Shown here: positions 1 through 7,669 of the stretch, one piece after another | Position numbering within the stretch: the first letter of the stretch is position 1 | Layout: each line of letters starts with the position of its first letter | Assembly (NCBI GenBank): GCA_014859265.1 | Contig: JACUUN010000017.1 | Span: forward strand, 1 to 33,587 | Length of the DNA stretch: 33,587 bases | Direction of reading: 5' to 3' | Origin: Coriobacteriia bacterium | Lineage (GTDB): Bacteria; Actinomycetota; Coriobacteriia; Anaerosomatales; SLCP01 | Translations under genes and position numbers: made by a program | Notes under the pieces: model-generated | The model's database searches: none | What the model was told of the DNA's origin: nothing | Seen by the model: the letters and a program-made list of their open reading frames with translations, nothing else

Positions 1-2
1 TC

Positions 3-134
3 CGCCTCCGCCAACTGCCCGATTCCGCACTGATTTCCCGACAGGCTCCTAGTGCACGCAATGAAGCGGTGCTCGTCGTCCGGCAGTTCGCAGGGGTGTT
101 GCGCAAGCAGGGCTTCGGGGAGGACACCGCATGA
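3..134 (+). CDS. 3' end of an unrecognised gene (cut by window edge)
   Basis: Frame 3 is open from the window edge and gives 43 residues ending in VLRKQGFGEDTA before TGA. The residue mix (AVLVVRQFAGVLRKQ, a helix-like amphipathic tail) looks like a genuine protein C-terminus. The stop codon overlaps a downstream ATG in an ATGA arrangement, which is typical of translationally coupled operon genes. I cannot name the family from this tail. It may be the upstream partner of the truncated gene that begins at 131. The call as coding rests on composition and the ATGA overlap only. Confidence 0.45.
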   Translation, partial: RLRQLPDSALISRQAPSARNEAVLVVRQFAGVLRKQGFGEDTA

Positions 135-211
135 CGGACGCCCAGAGGCACACGCTGAGGGCCGTCATCGACATGAGCGTTACTCTTCTGTCCAGTCGAA
201 CCTCGTCTTGA
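131..211 (+). pseudogene. 5' stub of a coupled gene, truncated near the end of the ImmA/IrrE gene
   Basis: An ATG overlapping the preceding stop (ATGA) opens a frame reading MTDAQRHTLRAVIDM, then runs about eleven residues without family character to a TGA. The opening resembles the N-terminus of small helical subunits such as the gluconate 2-dehydrogenase subunit 3 family, which often start M-T-x-x-Q-R-x-T-L-R-A. That likeness is from memory and weak. The coherent part ends close to position 175-180, exactly where the reverse-strand ImmA/IrrE gene ends. The simplest reading is a gene cut off by insertion of, or recombination with, the accessory segment to its right. Confidence 0.35.
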
Positions 212-1274
212 GGTCGTTCATGTGGCTGAATGGGATGATCTTCTCGCGCTGCAGACGGCCGACCACGATGCTTGGCGCGATTCCCACCTCGTCGGCAAAT
301 GTCATCACACGTGCCTTGCTGAGACGACTGTGCTGTGACTTGAAGGCCGCCCACCTGTCGGGCGGTACCAGGAAGTCGGCGGTGAATGCGTTCGCGCGCT
401 CCTCGGCGATCGAGTCGCCGTTCAGGTCCGAGATCCCGCCGCTGCGGCGCTTGTCCAGCAGCAGGTGTCCGGCCTCGTGGAAGAAGCTGAACCACAGCTG
501 GTCGTCGGTCTTGTAGCGCAACCCAAGTTGGATCACCGCGCGCGTACGGCTTGCCCACCAGCTCACAGCGTGACACCGGGTCTTGGGCAGATCGGGCACG
601 GACACGACCGCGACACCCGCAGAAGCGCACTGCTCGATCATCAGGGGTTGCCAGTACTCAGGAGCCGTGCGTGTCGCTGAACGCAACTCGCTCAAGACGG
701 CACGGAAGGTTGACTCGGTGAATGGCTCGGTGCGGATCTTCTCGGCCGCACGCTCGCCCGCGCGCAGCCATGCGGTGAGGGCGGGTGTCTCTGCTGTGTA
801 GGCCGTGCTCATTCGTGCTGCGAGACGCTTGTCCGACGCCCAGTAGTTCTGGTAGGCCGCGATTGAGGAGACGCCGAAGTAGGAGAGCAGCTCCTCGGCT
901 TGCTCGGCCGGACTCGTCTCCCGTGCTATCCAGCCCCGAGACCCCATCTCCCTGAGAGGGAATGACCTGACCCACTCGGTCTGTTCCGCGTGCTCGTCTT
1001 CGCGGCGGGTCCGAGCAAGAGCATCACGGTAGATCGACTCCCAGTTGTTCCACACAGACGACGGCACACCAAGGACGCGCTCCAACTCGATGGCGGTCTC
1101 GTACGAGAGCGAGGCCTTGCCGTTGATCAGCTGGCTCACGAACTTCTCGGTTCTTCCCAGACGCAGCGCGAAGTCAGCCTGAGTGATGCCGCGCTCATCC
1201 AGAATCTCGCGAATCTGCTCACCAGGTGCGATCGGGGTGTCTGCGCGAGCACTGTAGCGGTACTCATTCGCCAT
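180..1274 (-). CDS. XRE-family HTH + ImmA/IrrE metallopeptidase (HigA-like antitoxin fusion)
   Basis: The protein has 364 residues. An N-terminal helix-turn-helix of the HigA/XRE type lies at about residues 15-72 (GEQIREILDERGITQADFALRLGR ... FVSQLINGKASLS, in pieces). The C-terminal half carries a zinc-protease motif HEAGH at residues 266-270, followed by EERANAF at 291-297, which is the third-ligand region of the ImmA/IrrE (COG2856) family. Members usually cleave or bind a repressor, or act as the antitoxin of a HigBA-type module. The start overlaps the stop of an upstream open frame by 11 bases, as in toxin-antitoxin operons, but that upstream gene is broken. Function as an orphan regulator or antitoxin is inferred. 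Confidence 0.85.
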   Translation of the reverse strand: MANEYRYSARADTPIAPGEQIREILDERGITQADFALRLGRTEKFVSQLINGKASLSYETAIELERVLGVPSSVWNNWESIYRDALARTRREDEHAEQTEWVRSFPLREMGSRGWIARETSPAEQAEELLSYFGVSSIAAYQNYWASDKRLAARMSTAYTAETPALTAWLRAGERAAEKIRTEPFTESTFRAVLSELRSATRTAPEYWQPLMIEQCASAGVAVVSVPDLPKTRCHAVSWWASRTRAVIQLGLRYKTDDQLWFSFFHEAGHLLLDKRRSGGISDLNGDSIAEERANAFTADFLVPPDRWAAFKSQHSRLSKARVMTFADEVGIAPSIVVGRLQREKIIPFSHMNDLKTRFDWTEE

Positions 1275-1440
1275 GGTAGTCGGTCACCTCCAGGATGATG
1301 ATCTCGGTCACCGCACTCCAGTCGAGGCGGCCGTCTTGAGGGATGTAGACCGCGAAGAGGTGGAGCGCGCCAAGGCGCTGATAGCGTGATGCCCATGGCG
1401 CGGTTCTAACCCGCGCATCCAACGCGCCAAAGGTGAGAGG
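1264..1440 (-). pseudogene. C-terminal remnant of a toxin-like partner (HigB-like?)
   Basis: A 58-codon open frame with no in-frame ATG or GTG near its head ends at a TGA inside the start of the ImmA/IrrE gene. It reads coherently (ARVRTAPWASRYQRLGAL, then HLFAVYIPQDGRLDW) and finishes in EVTDYHGE. HigB/RelE-type toxins commonly end in a strand followed by D-Y-H, and they sit directly upstream of HigA-like genes, so a decayed toxin is plausible. The frame is closed upstream by TAG at 1441-1443. The residues before that stop in the same frame (LTMEAAADPGERI) also look protein-like, so a nonsense mutation or a junction there are both possible. The family is not firmly recognised. Confidence 0.4.
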
Positions 1441-1575
1441 CTAGCTCTGGCTCGAAATACGCTCGCCCGGGTCCGCTGCAGCTTCCATTGTAAGAATCGG
1501 GTTCGGTCGAGGTATGACCGAGCGCTCATCATCGGGCTACCACCAGCAATCACACTACGTTCGTAGGTGAACTCG

Positions 1576-1609
1576 ACACACTATATTGTCAATTGACAAT
1601 ATAGTGTGT
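1576..1609. promoter_or_regulatory. Perfect 34-bp palindrome, probable operator of the downstream pair
   Basis: The sequence is its own reverse complement over 34 bases, centred between 1592 and 1593 (core ACTATATTGTCAATTGAC, then its mirror). It is AT-rich in a GC-rich genome and lies 30 bases before the likely start of the toxin-like gene. The core contains TTGTCA and TTGACA on both strands, so a -35 element may lie inside it. A site this symmetrical fits a dimeric repressor, and the HTH protein encoded by the second gene of the pair is the natural candidate. The palindrome is seen; the operator role is inferred. It has no loop, so it is unlikely to work as a simple RNA hairpin terminator. 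Confidence 0.6.
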
Positions 1610-1639
1610 GTGACGATATCCTGCGAGAAGGGGGCAGAA

Positions 1640-1927
1640 GTGGTGCCCCGAGACAGGCATCCGAATCGGCACGTCGAGGAAGCGCTGCGGTACGCAGAGA
1701 GCAAAGGGTGGCGGGTAGAGCCTGCAGGACGCAGCTCGCATGCATGGGGCAGGCTGTACTGTCCGCACAACAATCCCGAGTGTCGGTGTGGGCAACACTG
1801 CGTGTCGAGCATCGCGTCCACGCCCAGAGTCCCCGAGGATCATGCGAGACAGATTGTTCGCAGGGTCGACGGATGCATTATTGACGCAGACCTGCCGGAA
1901 GGAGGAGTCAACCGTGACGAAGTATGA
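1640..1927 (+). CDS. Small HicA-like, Cys-rich protein (putative toxin)
   Basis: The frame could begin at TTG 1586 inside the palindrome, but GTG 1640 (or 1643) follows an AAGGGGG ribosome-binding site and gives 95 residues beginning near VPRDRHPNRHVEEAL. The order is a helix (VEEALRYAESKGW), a strand, then GRSSHAWGRLYCPHN and a cluster CPHNNPECRCGQHC, then STPRVPEDHARQIVRRV. The layout, with a helix, a G-W strand and then G-x-S-H, recalls the small dsRBD-like HicA mRNA interferases, and the four cysteines could bind metal. The stop overlaps the next gene by 14 bases, so the two are translationally coupled. The toxin role is inferred from fold likeness and arrangement; I do not know a characterised member. 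Confidence 0.65.
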   Translation: MVPRDRHPNRHVEEALRYAESKGWRVEPAGRSSHAWGRLYCPHNNPECRCGQHCVSSIASTPRVPEDHARQIVRRVDGCIIDADLPEGGVNRDEV

Positions 1928-2441
1928 GTACACGCTGCGCTTCGCCCTTCCGACTGCGAGCACCGACATGGACGCTGTTGCGGATACTCTGTATGGCAGC
2001 GGATGTGATGACGCGCTCGTTGGAATCGGCCGACCGGGCAGTGTTGCACTCGACTTCACGCGAGCGGCACCTTCGGCTCGGGAAGCCATGATGAGTGCTA
2101 TCTCCGATGTGACCCGTGCGCTGCCGGGAGCAACCCTCATCGAGGCTGCACCCGATTTTGTCGGGATCACTGACGTTGCGGACATCGTCGGCTGCACCCG
2201 CCAGAACATCCGACAGCTCATGGCCTTCGGTTCGTCCCGAGTTCCTGCCCCTGTGTGCGAGGGGAGGCCGGCTCTGTGGCATCTCTCAGCCATTCTGAAA
2301 TGGCTCGTCGCAGAGAAGCGCTACCAGGTTGACGCAGCCTTGCTCGATCTTGCCGACACCACGATGCGCGTGAACCTGGCCCTGTGCGCCTTGCAGGCGG
2401 AACCGGAACTCGAGGACGACCTGAGGGCCCTCCTCGCGTAA
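1914..2441 (+). CDS. Two-domain HTH protein, partner of the HicA-like protein (putative antitoxin/repressor)
   Basis: GTG 1914 is chosen because GGAAGGAGGAG lies just upstream and because YEYTLRFALP is a clean domain start; the longer ATG 1740 frame only shadows the previous gene. The product has 175 residues. Residues 4-80 form an alpha/beta domain (CDDALVGIGRPG, VALDFTRAAPSAREA, ALPGATLIEAAPD). Residues 82-132 form a MerR/excisionase-like winged helix (GITDVADIVGCTRQNIRQLM ... LWHLSAILKWL). A helical tail follows. The gene overlaps the small Cys-rich gene by 14 bases, and a 34-bp palindrome precedes the pair. Autorepression by this protein is the natural inference. It is not a classical HicB. 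Confidence 0.7.
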   Translation: MTKYEYTLRFALPTASTDMDAVADTLYGSGCDDALVGIGRPGSVALDFTRAAPSAREAMMSAISDVTRALPGATLIEAAPDFVGITDVADIVGCTRQNIRQLMAFGSSRVPAPVCEGRPALWHLSAILKWLVAEKRYQVDAALLDLADTTMRVNLALCALQAEPELEDDLRALLA

Positions 2442-2470
2442 CCTGTATCAGGGATTCGCCTCACACCGAG

Positions 2471-2680
2471 GGAGCGCACCTGCGCACCGCGCTGAACTTC
2501 TGCCGCGAGCACGCCTACCCGAGGGTGTATCTTTGGACCGTCGCCGGCCTCGATGCGGCCCGGCGCCTCTACGAGCGGGAGGGCTTCGAGCTGGCCGATG
2601 AGCATCGCGGCTCCCAGTGGGGCACCGAGGTGCTCGAGCAGAAGTGGGAGTGCCCGATCGCCGAGACGATAGGAGCGTGA
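2471..2680 (+). pseudogene. C-terminal fragment of a GNAT N-acetyltransferase
   Basis: The open frame shows the last half of a GNAT fold: LRTALNFCREHAYPRVYLWT, then LDAARRLYEREGFELADEH, then WGTEVLEQKWEC. The A-A-R-R-L-Y-E-x-x-G-F signature is diagnostic. The acetyl-CoA-binding Q/R-x-x-G-x-A/G loop and everything before it are missing. Residues upstream of about position 2471 in the same frame do not continue the family and overlap the end of the previous gene. There is no start codon with a ribosome-binding site. I read this as a truncated remnant; the original substrate is unknown. Confidence 0.7.
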
Positions 2681-2686
2681 CGGCGC

Positions 2687-2731
2687 ATGCTGACCATCCG
2701 CCCCGAGACGCCCACGGACATCGCGGCTACG
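2687..2731 (+). pseudogene. N-terminal fragment of a second GNAT acetyltransferase
   Basis: ATG 2687 opens MLTIRPETPTDIAA, a typical first strand and helix of a GNAT acetyltransferase. After about 14 residues the frame loses family character (SYTKELAHDDAPRTS) and continues as composition noise toward the convergent protease gene. It lies six bases after the stop of the GNAT C-terminal fragment, so two neighbouring acetyltransferase genes, or one rearranged gene, appear to have been broken here. Confidence 0.45.
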
Positions 2732-2832
2732 AAGTCGTACACGAAGGAACTGGCACACGATGACGCCCCCCGCACGAGTCCGGTTCGCGTGAGGGGGACC
2801 GCCATGCGTGCGATGCCGAGATCGCGCGTCCG
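2732..2832. other. Tail of the decayed stretch before the convergent protease gene
   Basis: Together with the two GNAT fragments this closes the 2442-2832 gap, which holds no intact gene. I see no convincing terminator hairpin with a T-tract, repeat or RNA gene in it. Confidence 0.4.
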
Positions 2833-4017
2833 CTACGGCGCGGTCACCAGCGCCTCGGCATCCACAAGACCGGCACCTTGTTGGTTAGCCGTCAGGCCGG
2901 AGAGCCACTCCGCCGTCGACTGCAAGTCGGCCTTGACCTCATCCGGCGTGAGTCCCGATTTCAGCTGCAGCAGCAGCGCGACAGCGCCAGCGACGTGCGG
3001 AGCCGCCATGCTCGTGCCGCTGAGCGTCGCGTACGTGTCACCCCGGTAGGTCGAGTAGATGGATGCGCCCGGCGCGGCCAGATCGACCTCGGGGCCACGG
3101 CTGCTCCAATAGGGCTGCCCGTCCGAGGAGTCCGTCGCCGCGACCGCGATCACTTCCGCGTAGGCGGCGGGATACGAGACGGTCCCGTCTCCCGGGCCGC
3201 TGTTGCCGGCGGCGGCGACCTGCACGATGCCCGCGTTGTAGAGCTCGATCACGGCGTCGTGGAACGACTGGACGTTACTGCTCGTACCGAGGCTCATGTT
3301 GACCACACCGGCCCCGTTGTCCTTGGCCCACTGCAATCCTTCGATCACGTCGGAAAGCCAGCCGGAACCGTTGCGGTCGAGGACCTTGACCGCGTAGAGA
3401 CCGGCCGAGTGGGAGACCCCCACGACCCCGAACGTGTTGTCTTCAGCGGCGACGATACCGGCGACGTGCGTGCCGTGCCCGTTGTCATCGTTCCAGCTCT
3501 TCTTCGGGTTGATGGTGTTCACTCCGCCGAGCAGGTTGGCCCTCAGATCGGAATGGGTGCTGTCGATGCCGGTATCGATGATTGCGACCTTGACACCGGT
3601 TCCCGTGCTCGTCGCCCAGGCCTGATCGGCATCGATCCTATCGACGCCCCACGGCAGGACCTGATCGGGCGCGGGTGGTTTGGGTTTTCCCTTCCCTTCC
3701 GGCTTCGCGGCGGCCCCGACACGCGAGATCGAGACCCGGACGTCGTCGTCCACCCGTACCACACCGGATATCCGGGCGATACCCACCGTTGCTTGAGGCG
3801 GCAGAACGACCACCCAACCATTAATGATAGGAAGGCTTTTCAGAGGCGTTCCGAAGCGGCCGACGAGCGCCTCCTGGGCCGCCTCGTTGACGATCGTCTC
3901 GTCGAAGACGACGATTTTGCGCTCGGGCTGAGCCGATGCGGGTGGCGCGGCACCGGCAAGCGAGACAGGCCACAGGGCCAGAGAGATCAGGAGCAGGAAG
4001 ATGATGGGCTTTCGCAT
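2833..4017 (-). CDS. Secreted subtilisin-like serine protease (S8 family)
   Basis: The preproprotein has 394 residues. Residues 1-24 are a signal peptide ([20 protein letters not shown], then AGAA). Residues about 31-95 look like an inhibitor-I9-type propeptide ([10 protein letters not shown] ... [11 protein letters not shown]). A K/P-rich linker ([13 protein letters not shown]) precedes the catalytic domain from about 120. The catalytic triad is D148 in [10 protein letters not shown]181 in [10 protein letters not shown] and S336 in [13 protein letters not shown], with oxyanion N272 in AAAGNSG. The order and length fit an intact extracellular subtilase. The start follows a strong GGGAGGAGG. 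It has no partner gene and is divergent from panD across 238 bp. It is probably a nutritional or envelope-processing protease; the substrate is unknown. Confidence 0.95.
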   Translation of the reverse strand: MRKPIIFLLLISLALWPVSLAGAAPPASAQPERKIVVFDETIVNEAAQEALVGRFGTPLKSLPIINGWVVVLPPQATVGIARISGVVRVDDDVRVSISRVGAAAKPEGKGKPKPPAPDQVLPWGVDRIDADQAWATSTGTGVKVAIIDTGIDSTHSDLRANLLGGVNTINPKKSWNDDNGHGTHVAGIVAAEDNTFGVVGVSHSAGLYAVKVLDRNGSGWLSDVIEGLQWAKDNGAGVVNMSLGTSSNVQSFHDAVIELYNAGIVQVAAAGNSGPGDGTVSYPAAYAEVIAVAATDSSDGQPYWSSRGPEVDLAAPGASIYSTYRGDTYATLSGTSMAAPHVAGAVALLLQLKSGLTPDEVKADLQSTAEWLSGLTANQQGAGLVDAEALVTAP

Positions 4018-4255
4018 ATCGATCCTCCTCCCTTCGGGGTCTAGTTTTGTTGGAGGATCATACTTTCGACCACTATATACCCGCTACAAGCGAGGCACCA
4101 CTTTCCCTGATCGGCCAAGAAGCCCGCGAGAGCGCGCCAACATGGAACCGGACTCCCGTTCGGGTTTGGCGGCCTTCTTGCAGTATCATCTCCATGGAGC
4201 ACCTGAGACCGAGACCCGACCGTTGCAGCGGCGGGTACCCGGGAAAGGAGACCCT

Positions 4256-4642
4256 ATGAGACGCACGATGCTCGGTGGCAAGATCCACCGGGCGACCGTC
4301 ACCTCGGCCGACCCCGACTACGAGGGCAGTGTCACCGTCGACCTCGACCTGCTCGACGCGGCGGACATCCTCCCTGGCGAGGCCGTCGAGATCTGGGACG
4401 TCACGAACGGTGCGCGCCTCACGACCTACACGCTCGCCGGACCGCGCGGTTCGGGCGTCGTGTGCGTCAACGGAGCGGCGGCCCATCATGTGCGCGCAGG
4501 GGACCTCGTGATCATCGCCAGCTTCGTCTCGCTCGAGGATGCCGAGGCGCGCTGCTGGCGGCCGCGCGCGGTGTTCGTGGACGAGACGAACCGCGTGGTG
4601 GAGAGCAGGCCCGAACGACTTCCCGCCCAAGCTCCGGCATAG
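4256..4642 (+). CDS. panD: Aspartate 1-decarboxylase
   Basis: PanD makes beta-alanine from L-aspartate for pantothenate and CoA synthesis. The protein has 128 residues, the normal zymogen length. It self-cleaves between G24 and S25 in DYEGSVTVD to create the pyruvoyl group. Other known active-site positions are present: K9 and H11 in [10 protein letters not shown]54, T57 and Y58 in ARLTTY, and the NGAAAH loop near 72-77. ATG 4256 is chosen because GGAAAGGAG lies just before it and the family starts M-x-R-T-M-L; the longer frame from 4001 is spurious. No panB or panC is nearby. The gene looks monocistronic. Confidence 0.95.
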   Translation: MRRTMLGGKIHRATVTSADPDYEGSVTVDLDLLDAADILPGEAVEIWDVTNGARLTTYTLAGPRGSGVVCVNGAAAHHVRAGDLVIIASFVSLEDAEARCWRPRAVFVDETNRVVESRPERLPAQAPA

Positions 4643-4752
4643 CGGTGACGAGTTCGGCGGCGGGGGAGAGCGACGGGCCGATGTGGGTAAGTTCACTGAT
4701 GGCGGTCTTTCCGTGTGCCTTCTCGTGACACGTCGGCTCGAGGGAGTCACAC

Positions 4753-5454
4753 ATGGGCGTACATGATGAGGATCAGCGTCCCGCTCCAGAGGAGACACGC
4801 GGTGAGTTCCTCAAGTACGACGCTCCCGCGCATGCGCTGGGCAAGGCTGCCGAAGCAATCGACCGGATCAACGAACTCCAGGCTCAGCGCCTCATCCGTG
4901 ACGGGGTCTACTACATCGTGCTCGTCGATCTCGTCGGTTCGACGAAGTACATGGCCGAGTACGGCAACCAGAAGGCGGCGGTACGGATTCAGCACTTCGT
5001 CGCCAGTTCGCTCAACGCCCTTAAGACCGCGGACCTAAAGAACACCGCGATCTTCATCAAGGACATTGGGGACGCCGTGCTCCTGATCTTCCAGCACTTC
5101 CCGGATGTCTTGCGATGGCGGGCATCGTTCGCCGAGTACCTGGATGTGCCGGCACATCAGCCCCTTGAGATTCGCACGTGCGTCCATCTCGGCGAGGTGT
5201 CGCTGGAAGGGGTCAACCCGATCTCCCTGGCGGTGTCCCAGTGCTTCAAGATGGAGAAGATGGTCCAAGCGTCGGACATCGTTCTCACGGAACCCGCCTA
5301 TTGTGTCGCGTGGCCGACCCTCGTGAGCGCACACTCCGCCTTCGAGGACTACGACGCCGTCGGGTTGGACGGGTTCGAGGAGCCGGTCCCGCTGCACAAG
5401 GTGCTCGCCGCGGATTCGAGAGCGCTGACCGGACTCGTCGGTGAGGGCCTGTAG
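4753..5454 (+). CDS. Class III nucleotide-cyclase-like protein
   Basis: The protein has 233 residues and no membrane segment. After a charged N-terminus (about 1-50) comes a single cyclase homology domain. The first metal Asp is D59 in VLVDLVGSTKYM. The second metal Asp is D107 in FIKDIGDAVLLIF, with K103 at the purine-recognition position. RTCVHLGEV follows. The segment usually reading V-N-x-A-x-R-L-E reads VSQCFKME here (161-168), so the transition-state Asn and Arg are Ser162 and Lys166. The domain may therefore be weakly active, altered in specificity, or a nucleotide-binding effector. GAGGGAG precedes ATG 4753. It stands alone between panD and the infC leader. A cAMP role is not shown. 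Confidence 0.75.
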   Translation: MGVHDEDQRPAPEETRGEFLKYDAPAHALGKAAEAIDRINELQAQRLIRDGVYYIVLVDLVGSTKYMAEYGNQKAAVRIQHFVASSLNALKTADLKNTAIFIKDIGDAVLLIFQHFPDVLRWRASFAEYLDVPAHQPLEIRTCVHLGEVSLEGVNPISLAVSQCFKMEKMVQASDIVLTEPAYCVAWPTLVSAHSAFEDYDAVGLDGFEEPVPLHKVLAADSRALTGLVGEGL

Positions 5455-5770
5455 CGCGCGGATGTGGTGCGGGGTGTATGTGCGGTGTGTGTGTGTAGAC
5501 ACCCAGGCGCCGGGTGGGTATACTCCCAAAACCAACCGCATATCGCTCATGTAAGCGGGATCCCGCCCCTCGGGGTCGAAGAGGTCCCCACCTTGCGGCG
5601 CCATGATGGCAGCTGTCTGGTCGAGAATGAACGGCCGAGTGCGGGCTTGTGCCCGTGTCTCCTCGGCAGGTATTCCGTCCCGTCGGCAGCGTCGAAGCCG
5701 CGGGACGTCTTGTTTTGTAGGAATGTGATCCGGGGCGGAACGGATCGCGAACTGTGGAGGTGAGCTGCCC
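5455..5770 (+). promoter_or_regulatory. Leader region of the infC-rpmI-rplT operon
   Basis: These 316 bases hold no convincing ORF. They contain several GC-rich inverted repeats: cGGGCttgtGCCCg near 5642-5655, and an attenuator-like hairpin at 5676-5707 followed by a T-rich run. Long structured leaders that sense L20 or IF3 levels are known ahead of infC operons in other bacteria (the L20 leader of Firmicutes, for example). Which class this one belongs to cannot be told from reading. A strong GGAGGTGAG ends it, serving the unusual ATC start. Confidence 0.5.
5676..5717 (+). terminator. Attenuator-like intrinsic terminator in the infC leader
   Basis: CGTCCCG (5676-5682) pairs with CGGGACG (5701-5707), and the stem can extend inward with CGGC/GCCG. 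It is followed by TCTTGTTTTG. Its position 54 bases before the infC start, inside the leader, points to transcription attenuation rather than end-of-gene termination. Confidence 0.6.
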
Positions 5771-6331
<561 letters not shown>

Positions 6332-6343
6332 GGAGTCGGCACC

Positions 6344-6541
6344 ATGCCAAAGCAGAAGACGCACAAGGGGACCGCGAAGCGGTTCAAGCTCACCGGTGGC
6401 GGCAAGATCAAGCGCGCCAACGCGTTCAAGAGCCACATCCTCGAGAAGAAGAGCCCCAAGCGCAAGCGGGCCTTCCGCAAGGACTCCTTCGTCCACAAGG
6501 CCGATGAGGCCGTCATCAAGAAAAACCTCGGCATCGGCTAG
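6344..6541 (+). CDS. rpmI: 50S ribosomal protein L35
   Basis: The protein has 65 residues, the normal length, and is strongly basic. It opens with [18 protein letters not shown] and continues [18 protein letters not shown], a full match to L35. It is the second gene of the infC-rpmI-rplT operon, with GGAGTCG upstream of ATG 6344, and is a late-assembling component of the large subunit. Confidence 0.97.
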   Translation: MPKQKTHKGTAKRFKLTGGGKIKRANAFKSHILEKKSPKRKRAFRKDSFVHKADEAVIKKNLGIG

Positions 6542-6576
6542 GTCCGACGCTTCGAACCAGTAGGGAGTGACTCACC

Positions 6577-6936
6577 ATGCCTCGAGTAAAACGGGCGGTT
6601 GCCGCCAAGAAGAAGCGCCGGACGATGCTGAGCAAGGCGAAGGGGTACTACGGCAACAAGAGCCGCAGCTACCGCGCGGCCAAGGAGCAGGTCCAGCACT
6701 CGCTGCAGTACGCATACCGTGACCGCCGCAACAAGAAGCGTGAGATCCGCCGCTTGTGGATCACCCGCATAAATGCCGGCGCGCGCCTGAACGGCATGTC
6801 GTACTCGACGTTCATGAACGGTCTGAAGAAGGCCGGCATCGAACTGGACCGCAAGGTCCTCTCCGACATGGCCATCAACGATCCGGCCGCCTTCGCCAAG
6901 CTGGTGGAGCTTTCCAAGGAGAAGGTCTCCGCTTAA
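6577..6936 (+). CDS. rplT: 50S ribosomal protein L20
   Basis: The protein has 119 residues, full length for L20. [18 protein letters not shown] is followed by [37 protein letters not shown] and [19 protein letters not shown], all hallmark segments. L20 binds 23S rRNA early in assembly and, in several bacteria, represses this operon by binding its leader. The gene ends 32 bases before a strong terminator, so it closes the operon. Confidence 0.97.
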   Translation: MPRVKRAVAAKKKRRTMLSKAKGYYGNKSRSYRAAKEQVQHSLQYAYRDRRNKKREIRRLWITRINAGARLNGMSYSTFMNGLKKAGIELDRKVLSDMAINDPAAFAKLVELSKEKVSA

Positions 6937-6968
6937 GCACGGCGCATGCCGCGACATCGCACCATCAA

Positions 6969-6997
6969 GAACGCCGCCTCCGGGCGGCGTTCTGCGT
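6969..6997 (+). terminator. Intrinsic terminator after rplT
   Basis: A perfect 10-bp stem GAACGCCGCC / GGCGGCGTTC with a TCCG tetraloop is followed by TGCGTT. The T-tract is weak but the stem is strong. It ends the infC-rpmI-rplT transcript. Confidence 0.8.
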
Positions 6998-7186
6998 TGG
7001 AAGTGAGCGTGAATTACGCGGGGTGGGCCGGGGTGGCCACGAGGTTCGTGTGCACCTCGGTCATGAAACGGAAAGAGTCTACTCACACTCCCGGTGTAGC
7101 CTGCGTTCGCGGGCTGGGGATCGCTCCTCGGCACCGCGCCAACAGTCATCGGCTCCCCCTCGGCCGGTACGGAGAGGGGAGTTGCT

Positions 7187-7669
7187 ATGAAGAGAACGGT
7201 CATGTTGGTATGCGCTATGGTGCTCGCAGGCAGCGTGGGGTTCGCGGGGGCGTACTTCACCGCGCAGACCTCGGTGCCAGAGAACGTGATCAGCGCGGGG
7301 ACGGTTGCGGTCACCGCGGCCCCGGCGTCCGAGGCCATCTCGATGGAGAACCTCGCACCCGGCCAGCCCCAGAGCCGGGTGCTGACCGTCACCAACACCG
7401 GCTCGCTGCCGGTCGACGTGAGTGTGACCGAGGCGAAGCGCGCGGGCATCACCGAGTTCTACAACGCGCTCGTTTGTTCCGTGAATGCTGGCGGCCAGAG
7501 CATTTACGAGGGCGTACTGGCCGGGATGCAGACCGCACCGGTGCGCCTCGTACCAGGCGAGAGTGCCGAGCTGGAATTCGCCGTCACCATCCCGGCCGAG
7601 GCGGGCAACAACCTGGTCGGTGATTACGTCAAGCTCACTCTCTACGTGGATGCGGTCCAGGCACCGTGA
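7187..7669 (+). CDS. TasA/camelysin-like secreted protein with SipW-type signal peptide
   Basis: The protein has 160 residues. A short basic start and hydrophobic stretch (MKRTVMLVCAMVLAGSVGF) run into AGAYFTAQTSV ... NVISAGTV. This matches the SipW-cognate signal class (A-x-F-T then N-x-x-x-A-G-T-x). The rest is a beta-rich domain with LAPGQPQSRVLTVTNTGSLP and LVPGESAELEFAVTIP, the N-T-G and P-G-E segments typical of TasA/CalY fibre proteins. It is likely processed by the signal peptidase encoded directly downstream, whose start overlaps its stop. GAGGGGAG precedes ATG 7187. It probably forms or anchors extracellular fibres; that role is inferred from the family. Confidence 0.75.
   Translation: MKRTVMLVCAMVLAGSVGFAGAYFTAQTSVPENVISAGTVAVTAAPASEAISMENLAPGQPQSRVLTVTNTGSLPVDVSVTEAKRAGITEFYNALVCSVNAGGQSIYEGVLAGMQTAPVRLVPGESAELEFAVTIPAEAGNNLVGDYVKLTLYVDAVQAP

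Noticed and set aside
1586-1639. TTG start at 1586 for the Cys-rich protein
   Set aside because: It lies inside the palindrome with no ribosome-binding site. GTG 1640 follows AAGGGGG and gives a protein that begins where family-like sequence begins.
1740-1913. ATG 1740 as the start of the HTH partner
   Set aside because: It would place 58 residues of frame-shifted noise before YEYTLRF; GGAAGGAGGAG and GTG 1914 are far better.
2878-4044. 388-residue forward ORF opposite the subtilase
   Set aside because: The reverse frame has a signal peptide, propeptide and full catalytic triad; the forward frame has none of the marks of a gene.
7000-7186. c-di-GMP or other riboswitch upstream of the TasA-like gene
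   Set aside because: The gap is about 190 bases and lacks the conserved core of any riboswitch I can recognise by eye.
6946-7623. 225-residue forward ORF before and across the TasA-like gene
   Set aside because: It begins over the rplT terminator and reads as R/G/H-rich noise; the other frame has a clear signal peptide and family motifs.
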